From the NCBI RefSeq assembly GCF_003173355.1, contig NZ_QGMY01000007.1, positions 1 to 64,000 of the forward strand: a stretch of 64,000 nucleotides of DNA. The letters run 5' to 3'. Within the stretch, counting starts at the first letter, position 1. Every line of letters starts with the position of its first letter. The position numbers and the translations under genes are program-made. Shown here piece by piece: positions 28,298 through 36,415 of the stretch. The notes under the pieces were generated by a model. The model saw only the letters and a program-made list of their open reading frames with translations, made no database searches and had not been told where the DNA came from. This stretch comes from Methanospirillum lacunae (GTDB lineage: Archaea > Halobacteriota > Methanomicrobia > Methanomicrobiales > Methanospirillaceae).

Positions 28298-29464
28298 TCA
28301 CATCACCCATGTATGATCTGGGATGAATTTTGATCGAAGACGGATACCATTCCGGGCATCGATATGACAATCATTTCCTATGACACAATTTTCATAAATC
28401 ACCAGTGGTGACGAAAAAACACCATTACCCATAATAACACCACAGGATGAATGAACGGCTTCTTTCTTAATCTCAAGAAAACCAGTTCCCGCAGTAATTA
28501 CAGTATGCTCACCAATCGTGCATGCTTCACCAAGTACTGCAGACGCAATCTTCGAGTGTGAACCAATATTGCAGTCATCCATCACCAATGAGTTGCCGAT
28601 CATTGTGAAAGGTTCAATGATCACTCGTGATCCTATACTTGTACCAGGACTAATCACCACATGTGGTCCAATCACACAATCCTCACCGATTATTACAGGA
28701 CCTTTAATTGTACAGTAAGGACTGATGACTGACCCCTTTCCAATAGATACAGTACCTTCAATGATCGCACTTGCACTCACTGTTCCTGCATAAGAGGGAG
28801 AGATATTTCTCAAAAGCCTCTCATTCATACAGATGAGATCCCAGGGATAAATGGCATCCTGCCATTCATGTGCGTACACCGCAGAAATAGATGTACCTCG
28901 TACAATCAGTTCATTTATAGCATCAGAAAGTTGGTTGTCAATCATCCCTGAAAGGAGATCTTGCTCCAGATAGTACACACCACAACTGACAGTCATTCTT
29001 TTTGCATGAACTGGCTTTTCAACAATGCCCAGAACAACACCATCTTCGACATCTACAACTCCGAAATTTGATGGGTGCTGATGAGTAGTGATGAGCATTG
29101 AATTCTTGATCTTAAGTACCTCTTTCAGTGATGCGGGATCAATGTAGTTGTCTCCTGGAAGGACAAGAAGGTCTCCAGTTATCAGATCCAGTGCACAATT
29201 GAGTGCATGACCTGTTCCAATCTGATGCTGCTGCTCAACAATACGGACCTCTACCGGGAGATGGATCAGATGTCTCATCACCTGTTCTTTCCGGTACCCG
29301 ACCACAACAATAATATCGCGAACCCCACAGGAAAGCAGTGATTCAATGAGGTGCTCAAGAATAGGGCGATTCGCAACTGGAATCAATGCCTTGGGTCTGT
29401 TTTGGGTCAGAGGTCTGATCCGGGTCCCCTCTCCAGCTGCGAGGATTACAGCCTGGACACTCAT
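28298..29464 (-). CDS. GlmU-like sugar-1-phosphate nucleotidylyltransferase/acyltransferase (copy 2)
   Basis: A 388-residue two-domain enzyme. Residues 1-230 are a nucleotidyltransferase (ILAAGEGTRIRPLTQNRPKA, LPGDNYID, EKPVHAK). Residues 245-388 are a left-handed beta-helix of hexapeptide repeats (GKGSVISPYC, IGEDCVIGPHV). Archaeal enzymes of this layout make UDP-GlcNAc and can acetylate GlcN-1-P. It overlaps the first copy by 4 bp. The paralogues differ in the substrate loop and helix length, so they may use different sugars. Confidence 0.9.
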   Translation of the reverse strand: MSVQAVILAAGEGTRIRPLTQNRPKALIPVANRPILEHLIESLLSCGVRDIIVVVGYRKEQVMRHLIHLPVEVRIVEQQHQIGTGHALNCALDLITGDLLVLPGDNYIDPASLKEVLKIKNSMLITTHQHPSNFGVVDVEDGVVLGIVEKPVHAKRMTVSCGVYYLEQDLLSGMIDNQLSDAINELIVRGTSISAVYAHEWQDAIYPWDLICMNERLLRNISPSYAGTVSASAIIEGTVSIGKGSVISPYCTIKGPVIIGEDCVIGPHVVISPGTSIGSRVIIEPFTMIGNSLVMDDCNIGSHSKIASAVLGEACTIGEHTVITAGTGFLEIKKEAVHSSCGVIMGNGVFSSPLVIYENCVIGNDCHIDARNGIRLRSKFIPDHTWVM

Positions 29465-30666
29465 CGTTTCACCACCGAATCATCGGAAATGACACCGGTG
29501 ACAAAACAGTGTGGAGCAATCCGACACCGGTTGCCAATGACAGCGCCCACATTTACTGAGCAGTTAATTCCAAACAGCACATCATCGCCTATGACGGCAC
29601 CAAACTTTTTTCTCCGAGTGTTTACCCCACCGGCTGAGATACACTTCTTGTCATGACGGAGATTTGCAATTTTTGTCCCAGCTCCAAAATTACAACCGCT
29701 TGCAATGACACTATCACCAACATAATTAAAATGGGGAATATTCGAATGATTCATTACGATAGAATTTTTTAGTTCTATGCTGTGACCGATGTGACAGTTA
29801 TCTCCGATAGCTGTGGCTCCCCTAATATATGCATGAGGACCAATCCTACAGTCCTTCCCGATAACACATGGGCCCTCAATGTATGTTCCGGCCTTTACCA
29901 CAGTTCCTTTTCCAACCTGTACAGCACCTTTGAGCACTACACCGTCCTCAATTTCACCTTCAATACAGGAGGAGAGAGAAACTAGAAGAACTTCATTTGC
30001 AGTCAGCAGATCCCATGGAGATCCCATATCAGCCCACGAAGAGAGCATGACTGCATGTAACGAGCCCGCTTTGATATATGGAAGTAATGCATCAGTGAGT
30101 TCCAGTTCCCCACGTGGAGACGGAGTTATCAGTTTGAGATGAGAAAATAGATCATAGTTAAAAAGGTACAATCCTGCATTGATCAAATCGCTCTTCGGAT
30201 TTTCACTCTTTTCTTCAAAACCCGTAATGATCCCATCTTTAACCGTGACAACACCAAAATCCCGGGGATGATCCGATTTACAGATCCCAAGAGCCGGGGA
30301 AGGACTTGAAAGGACAGCCTTGATATCTTCCCGGGAGAGGATCATATCCCCATTCAGAAGCAGAAAATCCCCGTTTACATGCGATAGGACATTCAATACT
30401 GCATCCCCGGTCCCACGCTGGCGTTTCTGAGTTACATATCTGATTGAAACTCCGAAGTCTGAACCATCACCGAAGTGATGCCTGACTGCTGCCTCATGAT
30501 ATCCAACAACAAGAACGAATTCATTAATGCCACAATCCCGGATAGCATTGATCAGATGCTCAAGCATGGGCCGGTTTGCAACCGGGATCATCACCTTAGG
30601 TCGTGAACCCGTGAGCGGCCTCATGCGTTTTCCTTCACCGGCTGCAAGTATCACACATTGAACCAT
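29461..30666 (-). CDS. glmU: GlmU-like sugar-1-phosphate nucleotidylyltransferase/acyltransferase (copy 1)
   Basis: A 401-residue enzyme. The pyrophosphorylase domain has LAAGEGKRMRPLTGSRPK, LLNGDMILSRED and FEEKSENPK. The beta-helix part runs from about residue 245 and includes NSIVMNHSNIPHFNYVGDSV and an NLRHDKK segment, features seen in true GlmU acetyltransferase domains. It is therefore the better candidate for GlcN-1-P acetylation and UDP-GlcNAc synthesis. Its ATG overlaps the glmM stop by 1 bp (TGATG). Confidence 0.92.
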   Translation of the reverse strand: MVQCVILAAGEGKRMRPLTGSRPKVMIPVANRPMLEHLINAIRDCGINEFVLVVGYHEAAVRHHFGDGSDFGVSIRYVTQKRQRGTGDAVLNVLSHVNGDFLLLNGDMILSREDIKAVLSSPSPALGICKSDHPRDFGVVTVKDGIITGFEEKSENPKSDLINAGLYLFNYDLFSHLKLITPSPRGELELTDALLPYIKAGSLHAVMLSSWADMGSPWDLLTANEVLLVSLSSCIEGEIEDGVVLKGAVQVGKGTVVKAGTYIEGPCVIGKDCRIGPHAYIRGATAIGDNCHIGHSIELKNSIVMNHSNIPHFNYVGDSVIASGCNFGAGTKIANLRHDKKCISAGGVNTRRKKFGAVIGDDVLFGINCSVNVGAVIGNRCRIAPHCFVTGVISDDSVVKR

Positions 30667-31922
30667 CAGGCATCACCTTTCAGCGCCAGTCTGACCATCT
30701 CTTCGCCTCTTTCAAGCATCCGCTTGGCATCATCCAATGTACGGCCTTCAGCTGTGAAACGGATTTTTGGTTCGGTCCCACTCGCCCTTACCAGACACCA
30801 GCCATCATCCTCTTCAAGGCGAAGACCATCGGTCGGGTTAGCTGCTCCGAGTGCATACAGTATTTCATGGGACTGAGGGAATTGTTGAGAGCGTCGGAGG
30901 ATTGGATATTTTGGAATTGAAGCGAGTTCTTCTGCAATATTCCACTCCCCTGCCATTTCACAGAAAAGTCCTGCTGCAAAGGGGCCATCAGGGCAGTACG
31001 AGATTTGAGGGAAGATCCATGCTCCAGAAGGTTCTCCCCCAAAGTCTCCCCACTGTACCAATTGTTCAGAGACAAAGGCGTCACCTACCGGTGTCCTTCT
31101 CACTTCAGCTATCTCTTCAACAGCCATTGAGGCATCGTAGGTAGTGACCACACGCTTAGCTCCAAGGTATTTCGCAAAGAGGATAAGGAGCAGATCACCC
31201 GGAATATAGGTACCAGTGTTGTCAAAGGCCATCATCCGGTCTGCATCACCATCATGAACAACGGCACATCGGGCATTGACCTTCTTCATCAAGGCAGGGA
31301 GGTAGGGGAGATTTTCAACGAGGGGCTCAGATGGTCTTGAAAAAATACCAGATGGATTGGCATTAACTGCTACAACTGATGCTCCGGCATCAGATAACAG
31401 GTGAGGAGTAAGAACAGAACCTGCACCGTTGCCACAATCAAGAATGACAGGGAGATCTTTTTTTACATCAATCTCACTAAGAATCGCATCATGATGAGGA
31501 GTGAGTGGATCATATTTCATCGTCTCTCCTTGCGATAACCAGTCTGCTGTCCTGTTATCACTAATAGCATCCTCGATCTCATCCTGCTGAAGTGCCTGGA
31601 ATGAGGAACCATCAGGATTAAAGAGTTTTAACCCATTATAAGGTTCAGGATTATGAGAAGCCGTGACCATACAGGCTGCCTTGAACGAGCGGCAACAATA
31701 TGCAATTGATGGGGTTGGTGCGATCCCACCTTGAAGTGCTTTAGCACCGGTGTAACATATTCCGGCAATAAAGGAACTGGACAGAGCAGGACCGGTTGTC
31801 CTGCTATCCATTCCAACCAGAACCTGATCAGCCCTGTTTCCTACTGCCATTCCTACCTGCATGGCAAGACTGAGCAGATCCTGATCATAAAGACGACGGA
31901 TCCCTGACGAGCCGAAGAGCAT
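30666..31922 (-). CDS. glmM: Phosphoglucosamine mutase (phosphohexomutase family)
   Basis: A 418-residue alpha-D-phosphohexomutase that should convert glucosamine-6-phosphate to glucosamine-1-phosphate. The phosphoserine is Ser89 in VTASHNPEPYNG; the metal loop is DGDADRMM; the phosphate-binding loop near the C-terminus is RASGTEPKIRF. Members of the family can also act on glucose or mannose phosphates; the glmS and glmU neighbours favour glucosamine. First gene of the glycan run. Confidence 0.92.
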   Translation of the reverse strand: MLFGSSGIRRLYDQDLLSLAMQVGMAVGNRADQVLVGMDSRTTGPALSSSFIAGICYTGAKALQGGIAPTPSIAYCCRSFKAACMVTASHNPEPYNGLKLFNPDGSSFQALQQDEIEDAISDNRTADWLSQGETMKYDPLTPHHDAILSEIDVKKDLPVILDCGNGAGSVLTPHLLSDAGASVVAVNANPSGIFSRPSEPLVENLPYLPALMKKVNARCAVVHDGDADRMMAFDNTGTYIPGDLLLILFAKYLGAKRVVTTYDASMAVEEIAEVRRTPVGDAFVSEQLVQWGDFGGEPSGAWIFPQISYCPDGPFAAGLFCEMAGEWNIAEELASIPKYPILRRSQQFPQSHEILYALGAANPTDGLRLEEDDGWCLVRASGTEPKIRFTAEGRTLDDAKRMLERGEEMVRLALKGDA

Positions 31923-31949
31923 AGTACTGATAAGTACGCGGTCTATCCT

Positions 31950-32558
31950 TTAGATATTCGTCCTGCCATATGGACAAAAGTGACAGCCATGAGTGAGAAC
32001 CGCAACACCGGAAGTTGAAGGCCCGATAAACAAATATCTTTCATCGGGCTCTTCTGGAATAATCCCGTTCTCATCACTGATCATCCCATCTGATGAGACC
32101 AGGATAAGATCTGCTTCTTCAGGGGTATTTACAATTTGAGATGAGAAACGCTCACGGATCTGATCCATCCCCCCACAGCACCAGATCTTCTTCCCGGTTA
32201 TGAGATCTTCAAGTTCTCTGATGCATGTAGGATGATTATCAGGAAGACAGGCATGAAGACGACGCGATGTACAGAGAAATCCGGTCAGAGCATTCAGAAT
32301 ACCTGCAGCCGCAGATCGTAAAGCCGGTTTTCCAAGCGTTGCACCGAACATAAAGGAGGGCTTGGTTGTTGTCCGAACAGGATCATCGGTTGCTAGACCA
32401 GCAGATCTACCACCAAATGTAACCCTGAGCAGGGCTCCCCGCTCATACGCACACCTGGCAACCTCATTCTCCTGCTCAAGTATAACCGGATTATCAGAGA
32501 TACCGCAGTCTTCCACCATCGATTCGATCTGATTTACTGCTTTTTTTATGATATGCAT
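31950..32558 (-). CDS. Unknown protein with Cys-rich C-terminal tail
   Basis: A 202-residue soluble protein that I do not recognise. It starts MHIIKKAVNQIESMVEDCG, preceded by GGAGAT at 5 nt spacing, which fixes the ATG at 32558. Middle segments include RGALLRVTFGGRSAGLATDD and a KKIWCCGG motif. The last 15 residues carry HGCHFCPYGRTNI, a possible metal site with Cys, His and Cys. The region LFIGPSTSGVAVL recalls the C-terminal part of DUF364-type proteins, but only weakly. It lies downstream of pcm and 27 bp upstream of glmM. Confidence 0.75.
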   Translation of the reverse strand: MHIIKKAVNQIESMVEDCGISDNPVILEQENEVARCAYERGALLRVTFGGRSAGLATDDPVRTTTKPSFMFGATLGKPALRSAAAGILNALTGFLCTSRRLHACLPDNHPTCIRELEDLITGKKIWCCGGMDQIRERFSSQIVNTPEEADLILVSSDGMISDENGIIPEEPDERYLFIGPSTSGVAVLTHGCHFCPYGRTNI

Positions 32559-32623
32559 AGAATCTCCAACTGCTTGATATTTGGAATAATAAGTGGATTG
32601 GATCTTGAAGATGAAGAGAACTC

Positions 32624-33271
32624 CTATGAGTTCCATCCATGTCTGCCAATCAGGGGGACAAACCTGACACCTTCATATTCCTCTCTTCGGATCCCTTCAG
32701 TATCCCTGGTAAGACGGATTAGTACCTGCATGTGCTGCGGCCCGACCGGTGCTACAATCCTCCCATTGACAGCGAGTTGTTTAATGAGTATGGATGGAAT
32801 AGCAGGAGTGGCAGCTGTGATAATGATGCCATCATACGGGGCCATTTCATCCCAGCCAAGAGATCCATCTGATACGAATACAGAGACATTGACCACACCA
32901 GCTTTCTGAAGATTGGACCGGGCGTCATCAGCGAGTTCGGCAATCCGCTCGAGACTTATCACCCGGGCACCCATGGCAGAGAGGACTGCTGCCTGATATC
33001 CGCTTCCGGTCCCAATCTCAAGAATGATATCACCCTCCTCTGGTGCCAGGAGTTCGGTCATCCGGGCTACAATGTAGGGTTGAGAGATGGTCTGGTTATA
33101 ACCTATCGGAATCGGATGATCGTGATATGCAACGTCAGCAAATTCTTCGGGAACAAAAAAATGCCGGGGTACCGTTTCCAGGGCTTTGAGCACCCGCTGG
33201 TCTTTAACTCCGCGTGAAAGGATCTGGGTCTGAATCATCAGTCTACGTTCTTCAGCCCGATCCTTATTCAT
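32624..33271 (-). CDS. pcm: Protein-L-isoaspartate O-methyltransferase
   Basis: A 215-residue SAM enzyme that repairs isoaspartyl residues in aged proteins. Motifs are YHDHPIPIGYNQTISQPYIV near residue 48, the SAM loop LEIGTGSGYQAAVLS, and LGWDEMAPYDGIIITAA. Length and order are typical of the Pcm family. It follows the SufB-like gene with only 2 bp between them. Confidence 0.96.
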   Translation of the reverse strand: MNKDRAEERRLMIQTQILSRGVKDQRVLKALETVPRHFFVPEEFADVAYHDHPIPIGYNQTISQPYIVARMTELLAPEEGDIILEIGTGSGYQAAVLSAMGARVISLERIAELADDARSNLQKAGVVNVSVFVSDGSLGWDEMAPYDGIIITAATPAIPSILIKQLAVNGRIVAPVGPQHMQVLIRLTRDTEGIRREEYEGVRFVPLIGRHGWNS

Positions 33272-33273
33272 AG

Positions 33274-34386
33274 TTAAAATCCGGATTTTTCTGCAGCATC
33301 AATGGCTGCATTGATCTGATCCTGAAGTACATCAGGGAGGCCCTCAACTCTGACATCAAGGAAACCCCTGATGATAGTTGCTGTTGCAGTCTCTTCATCA
33401 AGTCCTCGTGCCATCAGATACTCAATCTCATCTTTTGCAATCTTTCCAACTGCAGCCTCATGCGAAAGTTCAGTATCGACCACTTCTCCCCTGATCTCAG
33501 GGATGGCATGAATGATACCATCCTTCAGGATGAGCCCCTTACACTCAATATGTCCACGGGTTCCTTTGACTTTTCCCTGTATCATTCCACGGGAGTAGAT
33601 GAGGCCACCGGTAGTAATTGCACGGGTGAGAAGTTCAGCACTGGTCCCTCGTGCATTCAGATTCACAGTGGATCCCAGGTCCAGATGAGATCCCGGAGGA
33701 GCAACCACAACACTGGAGAACCTTCCAACCGCATTCTCTCCCATCAGATGGCATACTGGTGACATCTGAATTTTACGCACAGGCTCCATGCAGACATAGT
33801 TGGAGAGAAATACACCAGCCTCTTCCACGATTGAGGCACTCCGGGGATAGACTGCAATATTTTTCCCCCAGTTATGGATCATGGTCGAAGTGACTTTTGC
33901 TCCTTTACCAACATAGAACTCAGTAACTCCAATATGTGTTCCGCTGTTCCGTGCTGATGCTGATGTACATCCAGATATGATATGGAGTTCTGATCCTTCT
34001 TCTGCGATTATGATATTATGTACATGTTGCACCGGAGAGTCTGACATGAGCAGACAGGCCTGCAGTGGATAAACACTCCGGGTTCCTTTTTTTGCAATAA
34101 TGACAAAACCACGCGGATCTTTCTGGGCAGCGACATAACGGGTGAATTTATCTTTATCCTTTGATACTGCCCGCCAGACATATTCCTTTACCCAGGGGTA
34201 CTGCTCAAGAGCTTTTCCGAGAGTAAGGAACTCAATTCCATCACAGTCAGAGGTAACATGGCAGACATCCTGGTCCTTCTGAAAGAAACTTCCAGAACGG
34301 TTCTTCATATCAACTTCCAGACCGGTAAGAGCAAGGCGCTTCCTATCTTCAGGCGGGAGATCCGTCATCTGTAATTTTTCAGGCAT
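33274..34386 (-). CDS. SufB/SufD-like Fe-S cluster assembly protein
   Basis: A 370-residue protein with the SufBD beta-helix core (about residues 110-310): HNIIIAEEGSELHIISGCTS, then THIGVTEFYVGKGAKVTSTMIHNWG, and RGHIECKGLILKDG followed by ELSHEAAVGKIAKDEIEYLMARG. The last motif is strongly conserved in SufB. In Suf systems it forms a scaffold with the ATPase SufC. Here no sufC is adjacent; neighbours are a HAD phosphatase and pcm. GGAGG precedes the ATG by 3-4 nt. Many methanogens have sufCB pairs, so a distant or additional sufC is expected. Confidence 0.88.
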   Translation of the reverse strand: MPEKLQMTDLPPEDRKRLALTGLEVDMKNRSGSFFQKDQDVCHVTSDCDGIEFLTLGKALEQYPWVKEYVWRAVSKDKDKFTRYVAAQKDPRGFVIIAKKGTRSVYPLQACLLMSDSPVQHVHNIIIAEEGSELHIISGCTSASARNSGTHIGVTEFYVGKGAKVTSTMIHNWGKNIAVYPRSASIVEEAGVFLSNYVCMEPVRKIQMSPVCHLMGENAVGRFSSVVVAPPGSHLDLGSTVNLNARGTSAELLTRAITTGGLIYSRGMIQGKVKGTRGHIECKGLILKDGIIHAIPEIRGEVVDTELSHEAAVGKIAKDEIEYLMARGLDEETATATIIRGFLDVRVEGLPDVLQDQINAAIDAAEKSGF

Positions 34387-34496
34387 AATCCTCCAAAGGT
34401 GAATAATAATTCAGATTTCGTTTGTGAAGGGAGAACTGAACAATCTAATCATTCTTGTTCTGAGAGGCATGGGGTAATAACATACCTGATTGTCAT

Positions 34497-35270
34497 TCAT
34501 GGTTCCCGGATCAACTCAGGGAGATCTGCTATTGACTTGATGATATGACTCGGCTTGACAAGGGATTTTGCAAGAACTTCTTCATTGAATTTACCGGTCT
34601 TTACAAGTACTCCTTTGATACCACATGCCATTGAACCCCCAATATCTGTTAGAATATCGTCTCCAACCATCAAGGTGTTCCCTGGTTCTGCATCCATGCT
34701 GGATAATGCCTCACTGAAAAAATGTAATGATGGTTTTCCCATGAGGAGTGCAGTCTTTCCTGAAGCATACTCAAGACCATCAACAAACGGCCCTGCGCCA
34801 AGAGAAAGACCATCATGGTCCATCCAGTACCGGTCTTTCTCCAGGGCAATCAGGTCAGCGCCACCGATAACCTGCCGAAATACCTGATTTATTGACTGGT
34901 AGGTGAATGCATCCCCGGCATCTGCGATAATTACTACGTGTGCATCATGAACCAGGGAGATCCCTGCCTTACGAAAGTCATTCTTAAGATCGTCAGTAGA
35001 CAGGAGTGTGCATGATGAGATGCCCCGGCTCAGAAGGTATTGTATCACAGCACCTGCAGGAGTAAAAATTTGATCCTCCCAAACCGGCAGATTCAGGCTC
35101 TGAAGTTTTTCGAGAACTGTCTTTTTTGACCGTCTGGTTCCATTTGATATAAATCGGTATGGGATATTCTGATTCTGTAAAAATCCGATAGTTTCTGCAG
35201 CACCTGGAAGTGGGTTCATACCTGTAAACAGGGTCCCATCAATGTCCAAAAGCACAGCGTGGACAGACAT
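34497..35270 (-). CDS. HAD-superfamily phosphatase, NagD-like (subfamily IIA)
   Basis: A 257-residue HAD phosphatase with an inserted type II cap. Motif I DIDGTLFTG (nucleophile Asp8), motif II FISNGTRRSKK, motif III lysine in MGKPSLHFF, and motif IV MVGDDILTDIGG. This pattern fits the NagD/4-nitrophenylphosphatase group that acts on small phosphorylated metabolites. The substrate is unknown. It lies upstream of the SufB-like gene with a 110-bp gap, so may have its own transcript. Confidence 0.9.
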   Translation of the reverse strand: MSVHAVLLDIDGTLFTGMNPLPGAAETIGFLQNQNIPYRFISNGTRRSKKTVLEKLQSLNLPVWEDQIFTPAGAVIQYLLSRGISSCTLLSTDDLKNDFRKAGISLVHDAHVVIIADAGDAFTYQSINQVFRQVIGGADLIALEKDRYWMDHDGLSLGAGPFVDGLEYASGKTALLMGKPSLHFFSEALSSMDAEPGNTLMVGDDILTDIGGSMACGIKGVLVKTGKFNEEVLAKSLVKPSHIIKSIADLPELIREP

Positions 35271-35322
35271 ACTGTACCTTTATTCCGGTAATATTTCAGA
35301 ATCTCCTCTGGAGATATAGATA

Positions 35323-35332
35323 AGTATAAAAA
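35323..35332 (+). promoter_or_regulatory. TATA box of tRNA-Gly
   Basis: AGTATAAAAA lies about 33 nt before the tRNA 5' end, the usual archaeal distance. The same AT stretch read on the minus strand could also serve the HAD gene starting at 35270. Confidence 0.55.
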
Positions 35333-35360
35333 GTGAGAGAGCCCACTTTGTAAAGCATCT

Positions 35361-35431
35361 GCATCGATGGTCTAGAGGCATGACTTTGGCCTTCCAAGCC
35401 AATAGCTCGGGTTCAATTCCCGATCGATGCA
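35361..35431 (+). tRNA. tRNA-Gly (TCC)
   Basis: A complete cloverleaf: 7-bp acceptor GCATCGA/TCGATGC, anticodon stem TTGGC/GCCAA with loop CTTCCAA (anticodon TCC), and T-loop stem TCGGG/CCCGA with TTCAATT. The CCA end is not encoded. No intron. Confidence 0.97.
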
Positions 35432-35437
35432 TTGTAA

Positions 35438-35466
35438 CAACGAGTATTTCGTTGCTTATTTTTTTT
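35438..35466 (+). terminator. Hairpin terminator after tRNA-Gly
   Basis: CAACGA-GTATT-TCGTTG is a perfect 6-bp stem followed at once by a run of eight T (35459-35466). It closely resembles an intrinsic terminator; in archaea the T-run alone would suffice. Confidence 0.65.
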
Positions 35467-36330
35467 CTTGAATCGTAATTCTCGTATGTCATTATGTGTC
35501 CCAGTTTTCACTGATAACGATCACTTTTGTATGGGTAGATCTGTGGTTGGATGCTTATGCTGAAGTGAATGAGGCCACCCCACACCGGGGATAACAGAAA
35601 TATCACGATATGAACAAGTGTATGATACCGGAAGTTTGAGATGATGATACTCCAGATTCTGGTGATCTTGAAGAGAAGGAATAAGGTATCAATCAGAAGT
35701 ATACCGGAACTTCGGAATGTTTCGGACAAAATACAGAAATTTCCGCCATGAATTCAAGCACTAATTGCTGGTTGATCGCAAATTAATTAATAATAATATA
35801 ATTTTATGTACTAATTACGGAAATTGTGAGAACACAGAGAACAGGGAAGTTGATCATGAGGTTCATGTATCTCTTCATCTGAAGTTTGCAGTTCCGCAAA
35901 GAGAGATCGTGATAACCGATCAGGGGAACTATTACATCCTGATTGCAAAAATAAGACAGATATGCATTGCCCAGAAATCCGAAATTCGTTTGCAATACCT
36001 CATATTGAGCCTGGATTAAAAGAGAGTTCCGTTATTCTAGGCAATGATTCATCCAGACCTTATAATTTGAGAACGTCGACTGTTGGCCTGAAAACCGGAG
36101 ATGTATGAAAAGAGTAGATATCTCCTCGAAGGATAGACAGGAAGATTCAACATATAAGATTTCCGGCACCCATTAAATCATATATATCAGCCCGGAATCA
36201 AAACCCAAGACTCTACTCGCGTTACAATCAGGAGATCTCTCGATAGACACACATCCAGCAATTCATCATGAGTCTTTGTGAGAAAACTCCAAAGAGGTTA
36301 ATAAGCAAGAAATACCAACAATTGAAGGCA
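35467..36330. other. Gene-poor region between two tRNA genes
   Basis: I see no convincing gene. Short frames at 35508-35729 (minus), 35765-36019 (plus) and 35804-35995 (minus) lack ribosome-binding sites and recognisable motifs, and two overlap antisense. A TATA-like sequence (TTAATAAG, 36298-36305) lies about 29 nt before tRNA-Val. The region may hold decayed genes or an unrecognised RNA. Confidence 0.55.
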
Positions 36331-36404
36331 GGGCCCGTGGTCTAGCTGGTTATGACGTCGCCTTCACACGGCGGAGATCCTGAGTTCGAATCTCAGCGAG
36401 CCCA
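36331..36404 (+). tRNA. tRNA-Val (CAC)
   Basis: A cloverleaf with acceptor GGGCCCG/CGAGCCC (one C-A mismatch), anticodon stem TCGCC/GGCGG with loop TTCACAC (anticodon CAC), and T-loop TTCGAAT in stem CTGAG/CTCAG. CCA is not encoded. A short A5/T5 tract follows. Confidence 0.95.
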
Positions 36405-36415
36405 TAAAAATATTT

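Noticed and set aside
35280-35492. 70-codon minus-strand frame over tRNA-Gly
   Set aside because: Its middle (SGIEPELLAWKAKVMPLDHR) is the familiar false translation of a tRNA gene read antisense.
35765-36019. 84-codon plus-strand frame between tRNA genes
   Set aside because: No ribosome-binding site; an equally open antisense frame overlaps it, and neither resembles a protein.
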